From: SIAJ01 sp036266155
Lineage (GTDB): Bacteria > Planctomycetota > Planctomycetia > Gemmatales > Gemmataceae
Length of the DNA: 10,889 bases
NCBI GenBank assembly: GCA_036266155.1
Contig: DATANR010000439.1
Coordinates: forward strand, 1 to 10,889
Direction: 5' to 3'
Shown: one piece after another, positions 6,667 through 10,889 of the stretch
How positions within the stretch are numbered: position 1 is the stretch's first letter
Layout of the letters: each line of letters opens with the position of its first letter
Made by a program: the position numbers and the translations under genes
The notes under the pieces: generated by a model
What the model was told of the DNA's origin: nothing
Databases searched by the model: none
Seen by the model: the letters and a program-made list of their open reading frames with translations, nothing else

Positions 6667-7017
6667 GGACGGGAATCCGGTTGGAGCGCGGTCCAGTCAC
6701 GAATCTAGCGACTCGGAGAAACGGGCACTTGGGCCAGCGATGGCCTTTAGGGGGAGCACCCGCGTCCGTCCGAAGGGGCCGGTCGGACCGCTTTACAACG
6801 GGGATGGTAACGATTCACCCGTAGGCAAACAACGACTAAATTGGCCGATGGGGCATCAATTGGAACGGATTCGAGATTTCGTATTCGCGCCGGCCAATAA
6901 TTTTAGGCCGGCGCGAAGATGGGCGGCGTTCGTTCTTTCTACCCATCATCTCTCAACTCAACATTTTTGTCGAGAATGACTTATTTGCGGGTCCTAGCGC
7001 ATCAGCTGTAGAAACCG
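6667..7017. other. Gene-free stretch of about 350 bp
   Basis: Neither strand has a convincing gene; the short open frames lack ribosome sites and recognisable composition. It holds the upstream region of the secreted-protein gene, a small GGCCA-GCGA-TGGCC hairpin with a GNRA-type loop (6732-6745), and the strong hairpin at 6884-6917. I found no riboswitch consensus I could defend. Confidence 0.6.
6884..6917 (-). terminator. Strong hairpin downstream of the FAH-family gene
   Basis: TTCGCGCCGGCC and GGCCGGCGCGAA form a perfect 12-bp stem with the A/T-only loop AATAATTTTA. It lies about 100 bases beyond the stop of the FAH-family gene. No T-tract follows on either strand, but the stem is the strongest in the intergenic region and is symmetric, so it could act on both strands. 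Confidence 0.5.
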
Positions 7018-7878
7018 TCATTCACCAATCACCGAGTTGCTGAGCAAACCCAGCCCGTCAATTTCAACTTCCGCCTGGTCTCCCGGCTTCAAATAGACCG
7101 GCGGGGTTAAGGCATGCCCGATGCCCGGGGGCGTTCCCGTGAAGATCAAATCACCAGGCTCCAGGGTGAAAACCACGGAAAGATACGCAACAACCTGGGC
7201 CACGGAAAAGATCATCTGTTCCGTATTGCTGCTCTGCATCGTCTTGCCGTTAAGTCGCAAGCGGATGCCGAGCTTGTGCGGATCGGGGACCTCGTCTTTG
7301 GTCACTAGCGTCGGTCCGACCGGCGCAAAGGTGTCAAAAGTTTTGCCGACCATCCATTGCTTACCGTCTTTTTCGAGCTGCCAGTCGCGTGCGGATACAT
7401 CGTGTCCGACGCAATAGCCCGCGACGTGGTCCGTCGCGGCGGACTCCGCGATGCGTCGGCCGGCTTTGCCGATGACGATGACCAGTTCGGCCTCATAGTC
7501 AACCTTGGTACTCACCTTCGGGCAGACGATCGGCTCACCGTGGCCGATCAGAGCGGACGGGAATTTGCTGAACAGCACCGGCTCTTTCGGGATGGCCATC
7601 TTGCTCTCGATGGCGTGATCGCGATAGTTAAGCCCAACGCAGACGACTTTTTGCGGATCGTGAATCGGCGCGTGCAATTTGGCGGTTGTGGCGGGAACCG
7701 ACACGGCCCCAGGTCGTTGTGCGGCCTCGCCAGCGGCTGCCAGCAACGCCGGATTCTTGAGCAAAGCGCGAACACTGCTAGGAAACTTGGCGTCCGTGGC
7801 AACAAGATCGACATACCGGTCGCCAACGAGGACAGCCGGCCGCGGACCGTGGGCGGTATTCAGTGTGGCAAGACGCAT
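7018..7878 (-). CDS. Fumarylacetoacetate hydrolase (FAH) family protein
   Basis: The 286 residues comprise a small N-terminal domain (about 1-70) and the FAH catalytic domain (PF01557, about 75-285). Members are Mg/Mn-dependent cytoplasmic enzymes that hydrate, hydrolyse or decarboxylate 2-oxo acids from aromatic and other breakdown routes. Visible features are GLNYRDHAIE at about 82-91, with the His/Glu pair (H88, E91) used as the catalytic dyad in FAHD1-type enzymes; the metal ligands E129, E131 (YEAELVIVIG) and D160 (GHDVSARD); and FTGTPPGIG at about 246-254. The substrate cannot be told; acylpyruvate, fumarylpyruvate or 2-hydroxyhepta-2,4-dienedioate-type compounds are candidates. The ATG at 7878 has GGAG 10 bases upstream. 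It stands alone, between the gene-free stretch and the tRNA. Confidence 0.93.
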   Translation of the reverse strand: MRLATLNTAHGPRPAVLVGDRYVDLVATDAKFPSSVRALLKNPALLAAAGEAAQRPGAVSVPATTAKLHAPIHDPQKVVCVGLNYRDHAIESKMAIPKEPVLFSKFPSALIGHGEPIVCPKVSTKVDYEAELVIVIGKAGRRIAESAATDHVAGYCVGHDVSARDWQLEKDGKQWMVGKTFDTFAPVGPTLVTKDEVPDPHKLGIRLRLNGKTMQSSNTEQMIFSVAQVVAYLSVVFTLEPGDLIFTGTPPGIGHALTPPVYLKPGDQAEVEIDGLGLLSNSVIGE

Positions 7879-7967
7879 GGCAAGGGCACTCCGAAAAGGC
7901 GGTCGAGCTATTGAATGACCGGACTTGTCGGCGGACCAGACGGCAGGTAAAAAGTAGGAGCACGTGA

Positions 7968-8019
7968 ATTCCCCGATAGCTCAATGGTCGAGTCCCGACG
8001 CGTCGGGATTAACCGGTTT
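7968..8019 (+). pseudogene. Damaged partial copy of tRNA-Asn
   Basis: Bases 7968-7988 are identical over 21 bases to 8050-8070 (upstream flank, acceptor 5' strand, D-arm of the intact tRNA). Then 20 bases replace the original 14, including the perfect 16-bp palindrome TCCCGACGCGTCGGGA (7993-8008), and 11 bases (8009-8019) match again (TTAACCGGTTT of the anticodon arm). After that the T-arm and acceptor 3' strand are not recognisable. It cannot fold as a tRNA with a normal anticodon loop. It lies in the same direction 82 bases before the intact gene, so it looks like a scar of duplication or of an earlier integration. Confidence 0.72.
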
Positions 8020-8051
8020 CGAGGTTGGCGAAGACTGGTGTTGTGGATCAT

Positions 8052-8123
8052 TCCCCGATAGCTCAATGGTAGAGCAACCGGCTGTTAACCGGTTTGTTCC
8101 AGGTTCGAGTCCTGGTCGGGGAG
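8052..8123 (+). tRNA. tRNA-Asn (anticodon GTT)
   Basis: A complete cloverleaf is seen: acceptor TCCCCGA/TCGGGGA, D-arm GCTC-AATGGTA-GAGC, anticodon stem ACCGG/CCGGT with loop CTGTTAA (anticodon GTT at 8084-8086), variable TTGTT, T-arm CCAGG-TTCGAGT-CCTGG, discriminator G at 8123. CCA is not encoded. The integrase gene on the other strand ends inside it, so the tRNA is the likely integration target. Confidence 0.98.
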
Positions 8124-8791
8124 CTTTCATCTTCGCCGGATTTCCCCGGCAAAATCACGCCAGACGCGGGAAAAACAGGGGTTTGCGGTGACACTACGCC
8201 TGCAATCCCTTCACCCACGATACCGCCAGTTTCCGCCACGGACCGCCACGGGCCGCCGATAGCTGGTGTATGTTTTGGTGTATGTTGGGTGGCTTCTGGC
8301 GAAATTAATGGCGGCATTCCGCCAACCGCTTCCGCCAAGTCGTGAAGTCGCAACCGGCCATAGGTCCGCATCGTTAGTTTCGGGTCAGAATGACGCATGA
8401 GCGTCATAACCTCGCGAAGCGACGCGCCACCACGTTCCGCCAACACGGCGAACGTACTTCGGAGCGAATGGAAGTCTGTCACCATCGGCCGGCCGCCGTG
8501 CCCGGAAACCGTGAACGGGATGCCGGCCGCGCCGAGGTCCCAGCGGATCATTTCGGCGGCCTTCTCTGACCACGTTCCCGGCCAGACTGGTCGGCCGGCC
8601 GGTCGGGTCGCAACGTAATTCCGAAGCTGTCCGGCGAACTCTTTCGGCAGTGGTTGTTCGGCCCCCTTCCGATTCTTGGTCTGGATCGGATCGAGACGAG
8701 CAACGGGTTGGGCCGCGTTAAAGTCGAACGAACCCGGCGTTAGTGCCGCCAATTCGCCGGCCCTCAGGCCCGTATAGATGGCCGTTGCGTA
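8063..8791 (-). CDS. Tyrosine integrase, C-terminal catalytic piece (after frameshift)
   Basis: This frame carries the catalytic domain of a phage-type tyrosine recombinase (PF00589), which cuts and rejoins att sites. Starting from ATAIYTGLRAGELAAL (first catalytic Arg at 8762-8764), it has the lysine hairpin QTKNRKG, DFHSLRSTF (His and second Arg), LMRHSDPKLTMRTYGR with the second His, and the nucleophile Tyr at 8360-8362: the full R-K-H-R-H-Y set. The frame joins the N-terminal piece near 8789-8796; restoring one missing base there gives the expected DRAM-x-YATAIYTGLR. If translated alone it could start only at a TTG (8752), past the first Arg, and would be inactive. The tail beyond about 8300 has QHTPKHTP and ends in TRTRTWNKPVNSRLLYH, coded by the antisense strand of tRNA-Asn, with the stop inside the tRNA D-arm. 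Confidence 0.8.
   Translation of the reverse strand, partial: YATAIYTGLRAGELAALTPGSFDFNAAQPVARLDPIQTKNRKGAEQPLPKEFAGQLRNYVATRPAGRPVWPGTWSEKAAEMIRWDLGAAGIPFTVSGHGGRPMVTDFHSLRSTFAVLAERGGASLREVMTLMRHSDPKLTMRTYGRLRLHDLAEAVGGMPPLISPEATQHTPKHTPAIGGPWRSVAETGGIVGEGIAGVVSPQTPVFPASGVILPGKSGEDESSPTRTRTWNKPVNSRLLYH
8082..8123. other. Putative attachment site (island junction) in the 3' half of tRNA-Asn
   Basis: Tyrosine integrases commonly use the anticodon-to-3' half of a tRNA as attachment core. The island genes begin exactly at this 3' end with the integrase adjacent, and the tRNA is intact, as expected when the element restores it. The exact core and the second copy are not visible in the window, so the boundaries are inferred. 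Confidence 0.4.
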
Positions 8792-9729
8792 TACATGGCA
8801 CGATCGGGACCGCCGAGGCCCCGGAACTCGCCGGCGCTCTTGGAGGCGGCCACGATCAACTTGGACGCCTCGTCGGCGGATAAGAATCGCCGCTCTCGTC
8901 GCCGATCGGCCTCAGCGTTGCCACCGCGCAGGTGTCCGAACGGATTGGAGAGAATTCGCCGGTCGCGAACCATCCACGTAGCAAACCCCTTGGCCGAGGT
9001 CAGGTATTCGTTGGTCGTCTTTACGCTGCATCCGGCCGCCCGTTGTTGCAATAGCGTTGCCGCCGTGTCACGTGGGAACCGACGAGCTTTGCCGTTCCCG
9101 TCAGCCTTCAGCCCGTGTCGGCGAATCAACGATGGCACTCCCGACGCCTCGACGCCAAGCAAGGCCGCCAACTCGTCGCGGGTGTAACTTTCTTGAAGTG
9201 CCGCCGGATCGATGACGGGACTGGCCGTACGAAGTGACGCAACGAACTCTAACACGCGGGATGCCGACAAGTCGGCGGGGAACACAAAACCGCAACCGTC
9301 GAAGATGCGGCGCACGCACGCGGCCGACTGACGGACGTGTTTGGCCGTAGCCCCGGCGGCCGTCAACGCCCGTTCCCATGCTTCGACATGGTCGGCCAGA
9401 GGTATGGCCGCGTGATCTTCGCTCGGCTCGTGGCGCCCCTGTTGCCGCGCCTCTTGCTTCGCCATTAACCCCGATAGCTTTCGCTGCGCCGCTTCCTTGT
9501 TGGTTGTGCCGAGTGACACACGCCGCCGCGAACCGCTTGCATCTCTCAACCAACCGTGCCAGGTACTTGACCGGACGCGGCATTGGCCGGGCCGCTTGTC
9601 CGAGAGATATCCAACCACGTTCTTGCCGTCCGCCCCCTTGAAGCGAACGGCCGCCTTCCCCTTGTGCGTGAACCGCTTGGCGTCGTCGGGAATGTCGCGA
9701 TATTGCCAAACCCGGATCGGCGTTGCCAT
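8764..9729 (-). CDS. Tyrosine integrase, N-terminal DNA-binding piece (before frameshift)
   Basis: This 321-residue frame holds the N-terminal and core-binding parts of the integrase. It begins MATPIRVWQYRDIP with a short arm-binding-like beta region (GWLRDASGSRRRVSLGTTNKEAA, about 59-81), then helical core-binding segments (DHVEAWERALTAAGATAKHV; TTNEYLTSAKGFATWMVRD) interrupted by a helix-turn-helix (about 181-227), and RRFLSADEASKLI at the entry to the catalytic domain. Near GPDRAMYTQ the frame departs from the family (normally GPDRAM-x-Y...TGLR) and stops nine codons later. ATG 9729 is chosen because AAGGG sits about 7 bases upstream; the TTG at 9744 lacks a ribosome site. A truncated product would bind DNA but could not cut it. 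A sequencing or assembly error is an alternative. Confidence 0.8.
   Translation of the reverse strand: MATPIRVWQYRDIPDDAKRFTHKGKAAVRFKGADGKNVVGYLSDKRPGQCRVRSSTWHGWLRDASGSRRRVSLGTTNKEAAQRKLSGLMAKQEARQQGRHEPSEDHAAIPLADHVEAWERALTAAGATAKHVRQSAACVRRIFDGCGFVFPADLSASRVLEFVASLRTASPVIDPAALQESYTRDELAALLGVEASGVPSLIRRHGLKADGNGKARRFPRDTAATLLQQRAAGCSVKTTNEYLTSAKGFATWMVRDRRILSNPFGHLRGGNAEADRRRERRFLSADEASKLIVAASKSAGEFRGLGGPDRAMYTQRPSIRA
9049..9189 (-). other. Excisionase-like helix-turn-helix inside the integrase
   Basis: The segment ESYTRDELAALLGVEASG, then a second helix VPSLIRRHGL, then a basic wing GNGKARRFPRDTAATLL, has the layout of a MerR/AlpA-type winged helix. It lies between the two halves of the core-binding domain. 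The separate excisionase-like protein next door has the same layout (MAGVAKFLGVSKRTAERL ... VLWDLDDLRAW). This suggests an excisionase-like domain was inserted into the integrase; the role is inference. Confidence 0.65.
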
Positions 9730-9775
9730 GCGTTGGCCCTTCAAGGATCGATCTTCGGGGGATCAATCCCGGCAA

Positions 9776-10045
9776 CTACCGCCGCCGGGACTCGACAGCT
9801 TTCGTAGCATCCCACGCCGCGCGATCCAAGAGCGAACCGTCCAACTTTGGGCGGCCCGCCCACGCCCGCAAGTCGTCCAGGTCCCAAAGCACCTTCCGTT
9901 GGCTCAGTCGAATCGGCGTCGGAAGTCGCTCGGTCGCGTGAAGCCTCTCGGCTGTCCGCTTCGACACGCCGAGAAACTTGGCGACTCCAGCCATGTCAAC
10001 GAACTTCGCGGCCACGGATGAAACCGGCAAACAGGCCGCGATCAT
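9776..10045 (-). CDS. Helix-turn-helix DNA-binding protein (AlpA/excisionase-like)
   Basis: The 89-residue protein has a MerR-type winged helix: MAGVAKFLGVSKRTAERLH at about 18-36 (helix-turn-helix), wing ERLPTPIRLSQRKVLW at about 39-54, then DLDDLRAWAG. This is the shape of AlpA and Xis proteins, which bend DNA at attachment sites to favour excision or switch on the integrase gene. It lies 46 bases upstream of the integrase on the same strand. Its ATG (10045) overlaps the TGA of the preceding gene as ATGA, with GGAG 9 bases upstream, so the two are translationally coupled. A start at Met18 is possible but has no comparable ribosome site. Confidence 0.82.
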   Translation of the reverse strand: MIAACLPVSSVAAKFVDMAGVAKFLGVSKRTAERLHATERLPTPIRLSQRKVLWDLDDLRAWAGRPKLDGSLLDRAAWDATKAVESRRR

Positions 10046-10296
10046 GACGATTGCTCCGCAGCGGAAAGCTGTTCAGGGTACACTACCGCTTCCCGTTCCT
10101 TGTGTTCGGCGTCTACGAGCCCGACCCGCAAGAGGCTCTTCGGCGTGCCGTTGGGCGCGAGAACCCGAACGTCGATGATCTCGTTGTCCGACACATACAC
10201 GCCGCCCCCGGCGATTAGATTCAAGATGCCAACCGGGTTCTTATTGGCCGCACACGCATGCACTTCGGCTAATGTGTCCGCGTTCGATGCGAGCAA
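10042..10296 (-). CDS. Unknown short island protein
   Basis: I do not recognise this protein. The credible part is about 84 residues from a TTG at 10296: LASNADTLAEVHACAANKNP, then hydrophobic GILNLIAGGGVYVSDNEIIDV, then a charged stretch ending in AEHKEREAVVYPEQL. It has no signal peptide, membrane helix or cysteine cluster. The open frame continues upstream to 10398, but that part is arginine/serine-rich and lies opposite the coding frame of the preceding gene, so I discount it. The TTG is 4 bases after the stop of the preceding gene, so either the two are coupled or a single gene has been split by a frameshift near 10300-10330. The end overlaps the excisionase-like start as ATGA, supporting a real operon gene. 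Confidence 0.5.
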   Translation of the reverse strand: MLASNADTLAEVHACAANKNPVGILNLIAGGGVYVSDNEIIDVRVLAPNGTPKSLLRVGLVDAEHKEREAVVYPEQLSAAEQSS

Positions 10297-10300
10297 GTAA

Positions 10301-10753
10301 TCAGTCTTGCCTGTTGGCAGCGGCCACGGCGACGAGCTTCGCCCGGCACGAGTCGCCGACGTTGAAGGGGCACGGCGCCGAGGTCGCCGCCGAGCCAACT
10401 GGCCGCGTCAACACCTCCGCCGCCAGGACATCAGCAACGGCCTCACATAGCCGCCGTTCAACGTGAACATCGACGCAACCAACCACGGTCGGATACAGGC
10501 CCGTGAGCATCGGGAACAAGTGTCGCGGGTCAACACCCGCCGGCGCATGGTGGGGACGAAGTAGACCGTCCACCATGTTGACAAGCCTGTTCTTCAGCTT
10601 CACCGGTTCCCAGCCGTCGTCGGGAAACTCTTTCGTCAGCCCAACGGCGAGCATCATCACATCCACAAGGGCCGCCTCGCGAATGGTCAACGGCTTTAAC
10701 GGCGCAAGATTCAAGGGACTCTTGCTCCAGGCCGCCACCGCTCCTTTACGCAC
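10301..10753 (-). CDS. Unknown island protein, N-terminus uncertain
   Basis: I do not recognise this protein. Up to 150 residues are open; the body LTIREAALVDVMMLAVGLTKEF, then NRLVNMVDGLLRP, GVDPRHLFPMLTGLYPTVVG, and VHVERRLCEAVADVLAAEV looks like a helical cytoplasmic protein, followed by a less ordered tail with three cysteines overall in its second half. The GTG at 10753 has no well-placed ribosome site; a TTG at 10711 has GGAG 10 bases upstream and is a fair alternative. The first 15-20 residues lie opposite the IS4-type transposase fragment, so the true start may have been lost to the insertion or rearrangement. It is first in the visible minus-strand run leading to the excisionase-like gene and integrase. 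Confidence 0.5.
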   Translation of the reverse strand: MRKGAVAAWSKSPLNLAPLKPLTIREAALVDVMMLAVGLTKEFPDDGWEPVKLKNRLVNMVDGLLRPHHAPAGVDPRHLFPMLTGLYPTVVGCVDVHVERRLCEAVADVLAAEVLTRPVGSAATSAPCPFNVGDSCRAKLVAVAAANRQD

Positions 10754-10889
10754 CCACGACTTGGCGCGGGCCAGCCGCTTGCATCCGGAGTTGGCCGCGG
10801 GCGACGTGCTGGTGGGCGATCGCGCCTTCTGCTCGTTCGCCCATCTGGCTTTGCTGGCAATCCGCGGCGTTTTCGGCGTTTTTCGCGTG
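10701..10889 (+). pseudogene. IS4-type DDE transposase fragment, 5'-truncated
   Basis: The plus strand reads GLLLQAATAPLRTHDLARAS (from 10716), then LHPELAAGDVLVGDRAF and CSFAHLALLAIRGVFGVFRV, open to the right edge. This is the central part of IS4-family transposases, with the second catalytic aspartate in GDVLVGDR. The upstream third of such a protein, including the first catalytic aspartate, is absent: before about 10700 the frame reads serine/threonine-rich sequence opposite the unknown island gene and meets a stop near 10464. The junction lies somewhere in 10700-10745. Whether the 3' part is complete is beyond the window. Confidence 0.75.

Larger units (their letters stand above)
8063..10740. 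mobile_element. Left part of a tRNA-integrated island (integrase, excisionase-like, unknown genes)
   Basis: The layout is tRNA-Asn, integrase pointing at the tRNA, an excisionase-like gene 46 bases upstream of it, then two short unknown genes, all on the minus strand. This is the standard order of a tRNA-integrated element. The integrase gene is split by one frameshift, so this copy may be unable to move by itself. The right end is either beyond the window or destroyed at the transposase fragment near 10700; that coordinate is a convention, not an observed junction. Confidence 0.7.

Noticed and set aside
6667..6883. Possible riboswitch or structured RNA upstream of the secreted-protein gene
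   Set aside because: A small GNRA-loop hairpin is present, but I could not match the conserved cores of cyclic-di-GMP, cobalamin or other common riboswitches.
7968..8040. Second functional tRNA gene
   Set aside because: The 5' arms match, but the anticodon arm is replaced by a palindrome and no acceptor 3' strand follows.
7964..8191. Plus-strand open frame running through the tRNA region
   Set aside because: Its central residues are simply the translation of tRNA-Asn, a well-known source of spurious proteins; there is no ribosome site or domain.
10299..10398. N-terminal extension of the unknown gene at 10042-10296
   Set aside because: The extension is Arg/Ser-rich, lies over the coding frame of the upstream gene, and looks like a shadow frame.
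1..10889. CRISPR array
   Set aside because: No regularly spaced direct repeats with unique spacers were seen; the only repeats are hairpins, the tRNA copy and the glycine-codon tract.

Overview
The window looks like a GC-rich bacterial chromosome segment, most likely from the phylum Planctomycetota. That assignment is inference. It rests on the tyrosine integrase type (an excisionase-like helix-turn-helix inside the core-binding domain, and a tail with HTP repeats running into a tRNA), on GC-rich perfect palindromes between genes, on a solitary bacterial type III polyketide synthase, and on small secreted Ig-like-repeat proteins. No rRNA or other phylogenetic marker is present, so order and genus stay open.

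Region 1 (1-1293, minus strand): hslV, the peptidase of the HslUV/ClpYQ protease, is followed by a zeta-toxin-like P-loop kinase and, overlapping the kinase stop, a small protein cut by the left window edge. The last two look like a toxin-antitoxin pair sitting where hslU is often found. A perfect 10-bp-stem palindrome fills the gap between hslV and the toxin gene.

Region 2 (1477-4813, plus strand): a secreted, membrane-anchored TPM-domain protein with a long glycine-rich tail, then hemC (hydroxymethylbilane synthase) and a type III polyketide synthase.

Region 3 (4820-7878, minus strand): hemW (radical SAM haem chaperone), converging on the polyketide synthase with 6 bp between them; a small secreted protein with two Ig-like repeats; a gene-free stretch of about 350 bp with a strong hairpin; and a fumarylacetoacetate-hydrolase-family enzyme. 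hemC and hemW both concern tetrapyrroles but are on opposite strands and not in one operon.

Region 4 (7968-10889): an intact tRNA-Asn(GTT), preceded by a broken partial copy of itself, marks the left end of an integrated element. On the minus strand follow an integrase gene with one frameshift whose last codons lie inside the tRNA, an excisionase-like DNA-binding protein, and two short unknown genes. At the right edge, on the plus strand, is a 5'-truncated IS4-type transposase fragment. The far attachment site is not in the window.

Most of the window is ordinary chromosome. The points most worth a second look are the integrase/tRNA overlap with the damaged tRNA copy beside it, the helix-turn-helix inside the integrase, the unknown island genes, and the zeta-type pair beside hslV.
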